A stretch of DNA of 16,116 bases from Thermomicrobiales bacterium (GCA_025928535.1 JAICJJ010000011.1:1-16116); one strand, 5' to 3'; positions 1 to 8,145 are shown, numbered from the stretch's first letter. Made by a program: numbers and translations. Notes: a model not told the origin generated them from the letters alone.

Positions 1-218
1 CAGCGCCGCGCCAGCGCCGCCGCCCCCCAGGCCAGCAGCAAGCCGAGGACGTCGCTCAGGTTGTGGCCGGCGTCGGCGACGAGGGCCAGCGAATGGGCGA
101 GCACGCCGAAAACCGCTTCGGCGGCGACGAAGCCGAGATTGAGCGCAATGCCGATCGCGAACGCGCGGTTGTAGGTGGCGGGCCCATGCTGGTGGCTGTG
201 CTGGTGATTGTGCGGCAT
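1..218 (-). CDS. CDF-family cation efflux transporter, N-terminal part (runs off the window)
   Basis: Reading the minus strand from the ATG at 218 gives 72 codons that stay open to the window edge, so only the N-terminus is present. The first 12 residues are His-rich (MPHNHQHSHQHG). They are followed by the first membrane helix (about residues 20-41) and the start of helix 2 (about 43-70), which contains ADAGHNLSD with D49, H52 and D56. This is the conserved helix-2 metal-site block of CzcD/ZitB-type cation diffusion facilitators, which export Zn, Co, Cd or Ni in exchange for protons. A GAGGAG ribosome binding site lies about 12 bases before the ATG. The start is 20 bases downstream of the stop of the secreted-protein gene at 238-813, so the two are probably co-transcribed. 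The exact metal cannot be told from this fragment. Confidence 0.88.
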   Translation of the reverse strand, partial: MPHNHQHSHQHGPATYNRAFAIGIALNLGFVAAEAVFGVLAHSLALVADAGHNLSDVLGLLLAWGAAALARR

Positions 219-237
219 CGCGCTCAGGCTCTCCTCG

Positions 238-813
238 TCACGCCGCCGGCGTCGCGACGGGGGTTCCCGTCGCGCCCGCGTCGAGATAGACCGCGACCAT
301 CGTCTTGCCGCCTTCGATCGATTCGATGACGGCGAAGCCCGTCAGGCCCGACCCATTCGCGTCGCCGAGGCCGAGCACGATCTGATCGCCCGGCATCGTC
401 ATCCCCGCCATCTGCCGTGTCATCACGCCGGCGACGTCGCCGCAGGCGATGACATGGTCCATCGCCTCGTCGCTTTCATAGACGACGATCGCCCGTTCTC
501 CCGGCGCGACGTGGGAAAAGAGATCGTCGATGGTCGTGATGCTGACGGCGGCGGGGAACGCGGCATTCGCGCCGACCCGCTCCGGCGGCGGAATCGGCGT
601 GCCGTCGGGCGACACCGTGGCGCCGACGCCGTTCAGGCGAAAGGCGACCGCGCCGAGATTGCCGCACGATCCGGCCTGGATGCGCGCCGGGTTACCGTCG
701 GCGGCGTGCGCGCCGGCGCCGCCGATGCCGATCGCGCCGCCGGCCAGGGCGGCGAGCGAGGCCGCCACGAACAGAAGACCCGCCACGCGAACAGGCCGCA
801 TCGGTCGAAGCAT
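238..813 (-). CDS. Secreted protein of unknown function
   Basis: 191 residues. I chose the ATG at 813 because it is followed directly by a signal peptide (MLRPMRPVRVAGLLF..., cleavage probably near AHA at residues 35-37) and has GGAG about 10 bases upstream; the longer reading frame to 882 adds a non-signal-like extension. The mature part looks like two related halves, one with the motif RIQAGSCGNLG (Cys50) and one around VIACGDVAG (Cys124). The two cysteines could form a disulfide. The C-terminus is Ala/Thr/Pro-rich. It resembles secreted proteins with HIHAGTC-like motifs that I associate with Thermomicrobia and relatives; no function is known to me. Its position directly before a CDF metal transporter gene makes an envelope role linked to metals conceivable, but this is only context. 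Confidence 0.8.
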   Translation of the reverse strand: MLRPMRPVRVAGLLFVAASLAALAGGAIGIGGAGAHAADGNPARIQAGSCGNLGAVAFRLNGVGATVSPDGTPIPPPERVGANAAFPAAVSITTIDDLFSHVAPGERAIVVYESDEAMDHVIACGDVAGVMTRQMAGMTMPGDQIVLGLGDANGSGLTGFAVIESIEGGKTMVAVYLDAGATGTPVATPAA

Positions 814-926
814 CGGCTCGTCTCCGTTCCGCGCGTTCGCGGTGGAGCCGCCGATTCGACCGCTCCGCGCACAGCGCATCATGCGTCATCCGATCATACC
901 TGATCGGACGGGCGCGCCCGCGGCGG

Positions 927-1379
927 TTACGCCGATCGACCGCTTTCCAGCGACCGACGCGCCGGCCGCGTTTGCCGCGGCGCCCGAGTCCCCTCCGGCG
1001 TCTGTTCGTCGCGCAGCAGCATCGCAAGGACGGCGATCAAAAGCGCCTCGACGACCTTGGAGACGATGTCGATCGCGCCGATGTCTTCCACTTCGCCGGC
1101 GTGCGGACCGAAAAACGGAATGCCGACCGTCCGCGTCCACGCCCAGAGGACGATGATCGCCAGGTTGCCGAGGAGGCCGGCCCAGAGCAACCGGCTCGAT
1201 CGCTCCCGCAGCAGCAACAGCGCATAAAGCGCCTGCGCGCAGGCGACCACGAGGAAAAACGCGCCGTAGCCCCACCATTCGGCGAAGTGCTCCGGCATCA
1301 CCCAGAAATGCGCCAGCGCGGCGATCAGCGAAAGAAACGCCGCCAGAATCGTCAATCGATGCGCCTTTGTCGTCGTCAT
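927..1379 (-). CDS. Four-helix integral membrane protein, unknown function
   Basis: 150 residues from the ATG at 1379, with AGGGGTG about 4 bases upstream as ribosome binding site. Four hydrophobic segments are visible at about residues 9-28, 35-57, 65-84 and 101-122, followed by an Arg-rich cytoplasmic-looking tail. Histidines at positions 24, 31 and 93 lie at helix ends, next to a short acidic loop (GEVEDIG). Proteins of this layout are common in Actinobacteria and Chloroflexota as conserved hypothetical membrane proteins. The gene is divergent from the formate dehydrogenase operon. It is separated by 113 bases from the secreted-protein gene at 238-813 and transcribed in the same direction. 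The frame continues upstream to 1805 without a stop, but that part overlaps the start of fdnG and has no membrane or domain character. Confidence 0.72.
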   Translation of the reverse strand: MTTTKAHRLTILAAFLSLIAALAHFWVMPEHFAEWWGYGAFFLVVACAQALYALLLLRERSSRLLWAGLLGNLAIIVLWAWTRTVGIPFFGPHAGEVEDIGAIDIVSKVVEALLIAVLAMLLRDEQTPEGTRAPRQTRPARRSLESGRSA

Positions 1380-1665
1380 GTTCACCCCTGTCGCTCGGGC
1401 GCTTCGCGCCCCCTCTGCGTGGACGCAGACGGCATGCCGTTCGTGGTCGTCGGCGCGTCGGCCGGCGACTTTGTCGGACAGGACGAAATTGCGGCGCCGA
1501 TTCATCCCGCGACGCCGTCGGGACAGACGATCGCACTTGACGCTGTGGCGCAGGGTGGTAGCATCGCACCAGCCCCGGGGTCGTTCTCGTACGCCGGGCC
1601 GCTCCCCGGGGATGCGCGCGATCGGCCGGCGCGGGCCGGCGTCGCGGCTCGCCGAGGAGGTCGGC
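1380..1665. other. Divergent intergenic region upstream of the formate dehydrogenase operon
   Basis: 286 bases between the divergent membrane-protein gene and fdnG, with no convincing gene. It contains a 7-bp inverted repeat TCTGCGT-GG-ACGCAGA at 1414-1429, close to the minus-strand gene, and a promoter-like pair at 1537-1564. In the presumed fdn leader there are two copies of the self-complementary octamer CCCCGGGG (1573-1580 and 1614-1621), 41 bases apart, which could fold or pair in the RNA. No FNR-like or other familiar operator was recognised. Confidence 0.5.
1537..1564 (+). promoter_or_regulatory. Candidate sigma70-type promoter for the fdn operon
   Basis: TTGACG at 1537-1542 and TAGCAT at 1559-1564, separated by 16 bases. 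The -35 matches the consensus at five of six positions and the -10 at four of six. The predicted RNA start is about 95 bases before the fdnG ATG. It was called by eye only. Confidence 0.45.
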
Positions 1666-4600
1666 ATGGACCGGGTTGTCCTCTCGCGACGGGGCTTTCT
1701 CCGCCTCAGCGCCGGCGGCGCCGCGCTCGGCGGTCTTGCCGCGCTCGGCGTCGATCTGCGGCCCGCCATCGTCCGGGCGCAGGCGCTCCGACTCCAGAAC
1801 GCCAAACCGTATCCCAGCGTCTGTCCCTATTGCGCGGTCGGCTGCGACACGGTCGTCTGGTCCGCCAACGATCAGATCGTCAATGTCGAAGGCGATCTCC
1901 GCTCGCCGATCAACCACGGCAATCTCTGCCCCAAGGGAGCGGCGATCTATCAACTCCACGTCAATCCGAACCGGGTCACCGACGTCCTCTATCGGGCGCC
2001 GGGCGGCGATTCGTGGCAGAAGATCGATCTCGACAAGGCGCTCGACATGGTCGCCGATCGCGTCAAGAAAACGCGCGACGCGACGTTCGTCGAAAAGAGC
2101 GACGACGGCAAGACGCAGATGTCGTCGCTGGAGATCTTTTCCCTCGGCGGCGCCACGATCGACAACGAATGGAACCATCTGCAGCAAAAATTGTTGCGCG
2201 GGCTGGGGATCGTCGCCATCGAAAACCAGGCCCGGATATGACACAGCAGCAGCGTCCCCGGTCTGGGGGTGCGACTCGGCCGCGGCGCGGCCACCACGTA
2301 TCCGGGCAGCCTGGTTCATTCTGACGCGATCCTGATCGAAGGCTCGAACATGGCCGAATGCCACCCGGTGGCGTTTCGCTGGGTGATGCAGGCCAAACTC
2401 CGCCAGCCGAATCCGGCGACGATCATGCACGCCGACCCCCGCTTCACGCGGACGACGGCGATGGCCGACATCCACGCGCCGATCCGGGCCGGCACGGACA
2501 TCGCCTTCCTCGGCGGGATCATCAACCACGTCCTGAATTCGAAGCGGTGGTACGACGAGCCGTTTTTCCAGGAATACGTCAAGACCTACACCAACGCCGC
2601 GACGCTCATCAACCCCGATTTCAAGGACACGGAAGATCTCGAAGGCGTCTTCAGTGGCCTCGGCCCGTACAAGGAAGGCAAGTGGGGCCTCAACGGCTTC
2701 ATCGGCCAATATGTTTCGAAGACCTGGCAATACGCGGGAACCGCCGTCGGCGAAGCCGGGCGCTCCGCCGCCACGGCGCAATCGGGCGAGCAGGGGGTGC
2801 AATCGGGCCAGCCGGGCGCGGCGCAGCAGCCGGTTTCGGGCAAGCCGCCCTACGACGATCTCGTCAAGAGCCTGGTCCCGCCGCCGGCGACGACCGACCC
2901 GACGCTGCAAAATCCGATGTCCGTCTTCCAGTTGTTGAAGAAGCACTACAGCCGCTACACGCCGGAGATGGTCGCAAACATCACCGGCTGCCCGCAAGAT
3001 CAATTCGTCCGCGTCGCCGACACGATGCTGAACAATTCGGGGCCGGACAAGACGAGCGCCATCTGCTACGCGGTCGGCTGGACGCAGCACACCTATGGGC
3101 CGCAGATGATCGGCACGGCGGCGCTGCTGCAGTTGCTCCTCGGCAACATGGGGCGGCCCGGCGGCGGCATCGTCGCCTTGCGCGGCCACGCCACGATCCA
3201 GGGCAGCACCGACGTGCCGACCCTCTACCATTCGATCCACGGCTACATGGCGGCGCCGTCGATCCTGAAAAACCACGAAACGGTCGCCGATTACCTCAAG
3301 ACGGAAACGCTGGCGACAGGGTATTGGGCGAACACGCCGAAATTCTTCGTCAGTTACCTCAAGTCGGTCTACGGCGACGCGGCGACGGCCGACAACGATT
3401 GGGGCTACGCCTGGCATCCGCGCATCACCGGCGACCATTCCCACATGCCGATGATGATCGCGATGGCCGAAGGCCGGGTGAAAGGGATGTTCGCCGTCGG
3501 CCAAAACCCGGCCGTCGGCGGCCAAAACGCCGGCTTCCAGCGCAAGGCGCTGGCCAATCTCGACTGGCTCGTCGTCAAGGACAATTTCGAGACGGAGACG
3601 GCGTCGTTCTGGTACCGCTCGCCCGAGATCCAGAATGGCGAGTTGTCGCCGGAATCGATCAAGACGGAAGTCTTTTTCTTCCCCTCGGCGCAAGTGGGGG
3701 AGATGGAAGGCACCTTCACCAACACCCAGCGGTTGATCAAGTTCCACCACAAGGCGGCCGATCCGCCGGGCGACGCCCGCTCCGACATGTGGTTCACCTA
3801 TCACCTCGGCAAGCGGCTCAAGCAACTCTATGCCGGCAGCAAGGAGCCGCGCGACCAGGGTTTCCTCAACATGACCTGGGATTACGAGCCGGACCCGGAA
3901 GAAGTCGCCAACTGGCGGATCAAGGATGAGCCGAGCGCGCTGAAGGTCATCCGCGAGATCAACGGCTTCGTCACGGGCAAGCCGGACCAGCATCTCGCCG
4001 GCTTTGCCGCGCTGAAAGCGGACGGCAGCACCACCTGCGCTTCCTGGATCTACTCCGGCATGTACCCGAAGCCGGGCATCGAAAACCTGCGGGCGGCCAG
4101 CCGCAACCCGGCGCCGAAAACGGCCAAACTCAATGGCAAGGAGTTGACCGGCGCCGAATTGAGTTGGGGCTTCGCCTGGCCGGCCAATCGCCGCGCGCTC
4201 TACAACCGCGCCTCGGCCAAGCCGGACGGCACGCCCTGGAGCGAAGCCAAGGCGTGGGTCTGGTGGGACCCGAACATGCCCGACCCGACGACCGGCAAGC
4301 CGGGGCAATGGACCGGGCTCGACGTGCCCGATTTCGCTCTCGCCAAGGCGCCGAGCGCCAAGGCGAAGCCCGGCGCGACCGGCCTCGATGCCCTTTCCGG
4401 AACCGATCCCTTCATCATGAAAGCGGACGGCAAGGGATGGCTCTTCGCGGCGAGCGGCCTCGTCGACGGTCCGTTCCCGACCCACTACGAGCCGATCGAA
4501 TCGCCGGCGCCGAATCTCCTCTATCCCAAGCAGCAGAGCAGTCCCGTCCTCAAGCGGTGGGACATCGACGGCAACCCGCGGGCGCAGCCGGCCGATCCGC

Positions 4601-4992
4601 AGTTCCCCTACGTCCTGACCACCTACCGCCTGACGGAGCATCACCTTTCGGGCGTGATGAGCCGCTGGCTGCCGTGGCTGGCGGAATTGCAGCCGGAACT
4701 TTTCGCCGAGATCAGCCCGGAACTGGCCGCCGAAAAAGGGGTCGGCAACACCGAATACGTCCGCATCTCGACGCCGCGCGGGCAGATCGTCGCCAAGGCG
4801 CTCGTGACCCGCCGGATGCAGCCGCTGACGGTCAACGGCAAGACGCTGCATCACGTCGGGCTGCCGTGGCATTTCGGCTATCAGGGGGTCGTCACTGGCG
4901 ACGTCACAAACAATCTGGCGCTGATGGTCGGCGACCCGAACGTGACCATTCATGAGGGGAAGGCGTTCGTCTGCAATCTGGAGAAGGCGTGA
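1666..4992 (+). CDS. fdnG: Formate dehydrogenase-N type catalytic subunit, selenocysteine-containing, Tat-exported
   Basis: 1108 residues when the in-frame UGA at 2239-2241 is read as selenocysteine (residue 192). Both halves lie in the same frame and align end to end with FdnG/FdoG. It oxidises formate to CO2 at a Mo or W bis-pyranopterin centre on the outer side of the membrane. Visible parts in order: twin-arginine signal SRRGFLR (residues 7-13); a [4Fe-4S] motif with C53, C56, C60 and C88, followed by K90; the active-site block NQARI-U192-H193, matching E. coli NQARV-Sec196-His197; GRGAATTYPG; AECHPVAFRW; YAVGWTQHTYG; QLLLGNMGRPGGG; and the C-terminal molybdopterin dinucleotide domain from about residue 984 (TTYRLTEHHLSG...). 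A Gly/Gln/Ala-rich insertion at about 359-394 is unlike the rest. The ATG at 1666 is preceded by GAGGAGG. The stop overlaps the next start (TGATG), indicating translational coupling. Confidence 0.96.
2239..2272 (+). promoter_or_regulatory. Selenocysteine UGA codon with bacterial SECIS hairpin
   Basis: The UGA is at 2239-2241. After a 10-base gap, 2252-2259 pairs with 2265-2272 in an uninterrupted 8-bp stem (two of the pairs are G-U) closed by the five-base loop GGTCT at 2260-2264. The loop begins 19 bases after the UGA, the same spacing as in E. coli fdhF by my recollection of that sequence, and GGUCU is the loop recognised by SelB in that system. This element inserts Sec192 by recruiting SelB and Sec-tRNA. 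Confidence 0.93.
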
Positions 4993-6005
4993 TGGCCCAG
5001 CAGAGCGCGACGCCGGCCGCGACGACGGCCGCTCCTCCGTCCGCCACGCCCGCCGGGGGAACGCCGGTTCCGCTGGCGAGCATTCCGCCGGCGTCGGCCT
5101 ACGCGCCGCCCGGCGCGTTTCCGCCGGAGCCGCTCGGCTTTTACACCGACACTTCCGTCTGCATCGGCTGCAAGGCGTGCGAAGTCGCCTGCAAGAACTG
5201 GAACGGCCTTTCCTCGCGCAACGGCGGCGTCAACACGCTGTCGGGCGATTCGTACGACAACACGCGGCGGCTCGACGGCCAGCACTGGCGGCACGTCAAG
5301 TTCATCGAGCAATTCAGCGAGGACCGGACGAACGGCCGCTGGCTGATGATGAGCGATGTCTGCAAGCATTGCGTGCAAGCCGGCTGCCTCGAAGTCTGCC
5401 CGACCGGGGCGATCATGCGGACGGAGTACGACACGGTCGTCATCCAGGCCGATGTCTGCAACGGCTGCCGCGATTGCATCGGCGCCTGTCCGTTCGGCGT
5501 GATCGACATCAACCCGGTCAACAACACGGCGATGAAATGCACCCTCTGCTACGACCGGCTCCACAGGGGAATGGAGCCCGCCTGCGCCCAGGCGTGTCCG
5601 ACGGCGTCGATCCAGTTCGGCCCGATCGCCGAGTTGAAGCAACGGGCGCAAGCGCGGCTCGAGCAGTTGAAGAGCCAGCCGCGGCCGGAGAGCCGGCCCG
5701 AACCCCGGCTCTACGGCGCCGACGAGTCGTTCCTCGGCGGGTTGAATGCGTTCTACCTGCTGGACGATGAGCCGGAAGTCTACGGCTTGCCGAACCACCC
5801 GGCCTTGCCGTCGCAGCATCTGCCGGCGAACGTCGGGCTCGCCGCTGTGGGGGCGGTCGGCGTCGGCCTGCTCGGCTTGCTCGGCCTGCGCAAGCGGCGG
5901 ATGGACGAATTCGCCGCCGAAGCCCGGGCCGAACAGATTTCCGATCGCGGCGCGACCGACCCCGGCATGACCCTGGGCAGCGACGAGGAGGCGCCCCATG
6001 CTTGA
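4992..6005 (+). CDS. fdnH: Formate dehydrogenase iron-sulfur subunit (four [4Fe-4S] clusters, C-terminal membrane helix)
   Basis: 337 residues; transfers electrons from the catalytic subunit to the membrane anchor. Four ferredoxin-type cysteine groups are present: C57/C60/C63/C67, C124/C127/C132/C136, C156/C159/C162/C166 and C183/C186/C198/C202. The last has the long CxxC-x11-CxxxC spacing typical of FdnH/FdoH and related DMSO reductase-family beta subunits. The first 45 residues are Ala/Pro/Thr-rich and disordered-looking, with no signal sequence, so export would be by hitchhiking with the Tat-targeted alpha subunit (family knowledge). A single hydrophobic helix at about 281-299, followed by RKRRM, would tether it to the membrane. 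The ATG at 4992 overlaps the fdnG stop by one base; an in-frame GTG lies immediately upstream at 4989. Confidence 0.95.
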   Translation: MAQQSATPAATTAAPPSATPAGGTPVPLASIPPASAYAPPGAFPPEPLGFYTDTSVCIGCKACEVACKNWNGLSSRNGGVNTLSGDSYDNTRRLDGQHWRHVKFIEQFSEDRTNGRWLMMSDVCKHCVQAGCLEVCPTGAIMRTEYDTVVIQADVCNGCRDCIGACPFGVIDINPVNNTAMKCTLCYDRLHRGMEPACAQACPTASIQFGPIAELKQRAQARLEQLKSQPRPESRPEPRLYGADESFLGGLNAFYLLDDEPEVYGLPNHPALPSQHLPANVGLAAVGAVGVGLLGLLGLRKRRMDEFAAEARAEQISDRGATDPGMTLGSDEEAPHA

Positions 6006-6909
6006 ACTCCTGGCGCAGGCGCCGTCGGACACCTTCTTCACGCATTCGCCGGAGTGGGGCTGGCTCATCGTCTTCTATTTCTTTCTCGGCGGGCTGGCCG
6101 GCGGCTCGGCGTTCCTCGCGGGAATGCTCGATCTGTTCGGCGTCGCGGCCGATCGGAGCATGGCCCGCGTCGGCTATTTCATTGCCCTGGTCGCGATCGC
6201 GATCAGCGGCCCGCTCCTGATCATCGATCTGAACCGGCCGGAACGGTTCTGGCACATGCTGATCCAGTCCGAAACGGGCGGGTTGATGGTCAAGTGGTAT
6301 TCGCCGATTTCGATCGGCATCTGGATCGTCAGCCTTTTCGCCCTCTTCGTCTTTCTGGCGTCGCTGGGGGCGCTGGCGGAACTGGGAAAAATTCCCGAGG
6401 CGAGCGCGGCGCTGGCGCGGGGCTGGCTCGGCAAGGTGATCGCCGCCGTCTGCCTCATCCTCGGCCTCATGTTGGCCGGCTACACCGGAGGGGTGCTGGC
6501 GGCGACGAACCGTCCGCTCTGGGCGGACTCGCCCTGGATCGGACTCTTGTTCCTCCTCTCCGGCGTTTCGGCCGGCGCGGCGGCGATGCTCATCTTCGGC
6601 TGGGGCCGAACGAACGCAGGCTCCGTCGCCTGGATCGACCGGATGGACATCTGGACGATTCTGCTCGAATTGCTCGTGCTGATCGTGATCGCCGCCACGC
6701 TCGGCTCGCTGCTCGGTCCGCTCTGGGGCGGCGTCTGGGGCATCGTGCTGGTGGTCGGGGTGGTCGTGATCGGGGCGCTCATCCCCTTGCTCTTCTACTG
6801 GCGGCCCCGGCTCGTCGGCCGGTGGTCGATCCCGACGGCGGCGGCGCTGGTGCTGATCGGCAGTTTCCTGTTGCGGGCGGTGATCGTCCTTTCGTCGGAG
6901 CGGATCTGA
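5998..6909 (+). CDS. nrfD: NrfD/PsrC-type membrane anchor subunit of the formate dehydrogenase
   Basis: 303 residues with eight predicted membrane helices (about 22-42, 57-79, 103-125, 146-168, 178-200, 217-240, 243-266 and 276-296). The N-terminal half carries the NrfD-family pattern: GGLAGGSAFLAG in helix 1, then a segment ending DLNRPERFWHML and KWYSPISIGIW. In this family the subunit binds quinone and contains no heme. It replaces the four-helix cytochrome b subunit FdnI found in E. coli; no pattern of axial heme histidines is seen. The ATG at 5998 overlaps the end of the beta-subunit gene by 8 bases and has GAGGAGG about 6 bases upstream. Together the three products form a membrane-bound formate:quinone oxidoreductase. 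Confidence 0.92.
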   Translation: MLELLAQAPSDTFFTHSPEWGWLIVFYFFLGGLAGGSAFLAGMLDLFGVAADRSMARVGYFIALVAIAISGPLLIIDLNRPERFWHMLIQSETGGLMVKWYSPISIGIWIVSLFALFVFLASLGALAELGKIPEASAALARGWLGKVIAAVCLILGLMLAGYTGGVLAATNRPLWADSPWIGLLFLLSGVSAGAAAMLIFGWGRTNAGSVAWIDRMDIWTILLELLVLIVIAATLGSLLGPLWGGVWGIVLVVGVVVIGALIPLLFYWRPRLVGRWSIPTAAALVLIGSFLLRAVIVLSSERI

Positions 6910-6910
6910 G

Positions 6911-7129
6911 ATGGAGCGGCGAAGTTGTTTCAGCCGCGCCATCCTGATGGCGCTGGCGGCCGTGGCGCTGGCGTTGGGGCTGGCCGGGTGCGGCCCGGAA
7001 GCGGCGCGGGTGCGCGACGGCGGCCCCGGCGCGGACGTCGGCAACCACGGCAGCCCGGTCGCCCTGCTCGGCAACCAGACGCCGGAAGCGCGGATCTACT
7101 TCGACACCCCGCGCGACAAGTTGCCGTGA
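6911..7129 (+). CDS. Small lipoprotein linked to the formate dehydrogenase operon
   Basis: 72 residues. A basic start (MERR) is followed by a hydrophobic stretch and the lipobox LAGC, with Cys27 as the lipidation site, giving a mature peptide of only 46 residues. The mature part is Gly/Pro-rich, has no further cysteine, and ends in ARIYFDTPRDKLP. The ATG follows the anchor-gene stop by one base, so it is surely in the same transcript. I do not recognise a family. Its location suggests an accessory or assembly role for the complex on the outer face of the membrane, which is inference. Confidence 0.78.
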   Translation: MERRSCFSRAILMALAAVALALGLAGCGPEAARVRDGGPGADVGNHGSPVALLGNQTPEARIYFDTPRDKLP

Positions 7130-7132
7130 CGG

Positions 7133-7319
7133 AGTCGAGGAGTCGAGAAGTCGAGGAGTCGAGAAGGAGTGTTGCGGCGCTCACCCCATCGTCATGCCGA
7201 GCCTGTCGAGGCATCTCGTCCTCTGTGTCCTTGAAGTACGAGATCCCTCGACTTCGCTCGGGATGACGATGGGTTCGATCGTTTCTTCCCGACATCCCGA
7301 CTCCCCGACTCCTCGACTC
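7133..7319. repeat. Composite inverted repeat element: octamers flanking a long hairpin
   Basis: Lies between the lipoprotein gene and fdhE, inside the operon. The left arm has four tandem octamers AGTCGAGG/AGTCGAGA (7133-7164). The right arm has four octamers in the opposite orientation, CCCGACAT, CCCGACTC twice and CTCGACTC (7288-7319). The core 7185-7273 is a near-palindrome: 7185-7195 pairs perfectly with 7263-7273, and 7197-7202 with 7256-7261, 7207-7211 with 7246-7250 and 7213-7219 with 7238-7244, about 29 bp in all with an 18-base loop. As RNA it would form a strong structure that could stabilise or attenuate the message before fdhE. No gene lies inside it. Confidence 0.85.
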
Positions 7320-7332
7320 GTTGGAGCGATTC

Positions 7333-8145
7333 ATGACCACTGCATCGGCCGGGGCGCGACGGCGGATCGAGGCGATCTGGGCGGCGCAGCCGGAATCGGC
7401 GCCGTTGCTGGCGCTGCTGGCGGCGGCGATCGAGGCGATGGGCGATCCCGCCTGGGACACGATGGCGGGGGAGGCCGTGCTCGGGTTCGATCTCCCGGCG
7501 GGTCAGCCGTTGTTGGCCGGCGCGCGGTTGCCGGTCGCGCGGGGCGTCATCGACGATTCGACGCGGACGTTGTGTCGCCGGGCGGCGGAAAGCGGCCCGG
7601 AACTGGCGATGCTCGGCGCGGCGGCCGGAGCGCACGATCTCGATGGCGTGGCGCTGCTGGCGGCGACCTTGAATGGCGACGACGCCGCGATCGAACGCCT
7701 GGCCACGGCGGTCGATGTCGCGCCTGAAGCGCTGGCGGCGGTGGGCAGCGTGGCGGCGATGCCGTTGCTGCAGGCGTTGCGCCGCCGGTTCGGCGGGCTG
7801 ATTCCAGCCGACTGGCACGACGGCGCCTGCCCCATCTGCGGCGCGTGGGCGGCGGCGGCGGAGCGGCGCGGGCTGGAGCGGGCGCGCCGCCTGCGCTGCG
7901 GCCGTTGCGGCGCCGATTGGGCGGCGCCGGCGTTGCAATGCGCCTTTTGCGGTGAATCCGGCCATGAGGCGCTGGGCGTGTTGACGCCGGAGGGAGCGAC
8001 CGAAGCCTCGCAGATCGAAACGTGCGATCGCTGCAAGGGGGCGTTGAAATCGCTGGCGACGCTGCGGGCCTGGGCGCCGGACGAAGTGGCGCTGGCCGAT
8101 CTGGCGTCGGTCGAGCTCGATCTGGCGGCGCTGGACCGCGGCTAG
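7333..8145 (+). CDS. fdhE: Formate dehydrogenase accessory/maturation protein FdhE
   Basis: 270 residues. FdhE is a cytoplasmic protein needed for activity of respiratory formate dehydrogenases; in E. coli it interacts with the catalytic subunits and binds iron through cysteine motifs. The C-terminal half shows the family's four CxxC pairs: C166/C169 (CPICG), C189/C192 (CGRCG), C203/C206 (CAFCGESG) and C231/C234 (CDRC). The N-terminal 150 residues are a helical, Ala/Leu-rich domain. I start at the ATG at 7333, because GGAG at 7323-7326 is correctly placed for it; the in-frame TTG at 7321 would put that site inside the gene. It follows the repeat element and is most likely still in the fdn transcript. 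Confidence 0.93.
   Translation: MTTASAGARRRIEAIWAAQPESAPLLALLAAAIEAMGDPAWDTMAGEAVLGFDLPAGQPLLAGARLPVARGVIDDSTRTLCRRAAESGPELAMLGAAAGAHDLDGVALLAATLNGDDAAIERLATAVDVAPEALAAVGSVAAMPLLQALRRRFGGLIPADWHDGACPICGAWAAAAERRGLERARRLRCGRCGADWAAPALQCAFCGESGHEALGVLTPEGATEASQIETCDRCKGALKSLATLRAWAPDEVALADLASVELDLAALDRG

Noticed and set aside
1380..1665. tRNA-Sec or other RNA gene in the gap before fdnG
   Set aside because: No acceptor-stem pairing or T-loop sequence was found in this or the other intergenic gaps.
886..4953. 1355-codon minus-strand frame antisense to fdnG
   Set aside because: It mirrors the G/C-biased codon pattern of fdnG, is Arg/Asp/Val-rich without any domain, and spans unrelated genes. 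It is a typical shadow frame in high-GC DNA.
2269..4992. A separate 907-codon gene beginning after the UGA
   Set aside because: It has no start codon context, lacks the Tat signal and cluster-binding N-terminus, and is in frame with the upstream part. Together they are one selenoprotein gene, not a broken pair.
7133..7319. CRISPR array
   Set aside because: The octamers are far too short, have no spacers, and are arranged as inverted arms around a palindrome.
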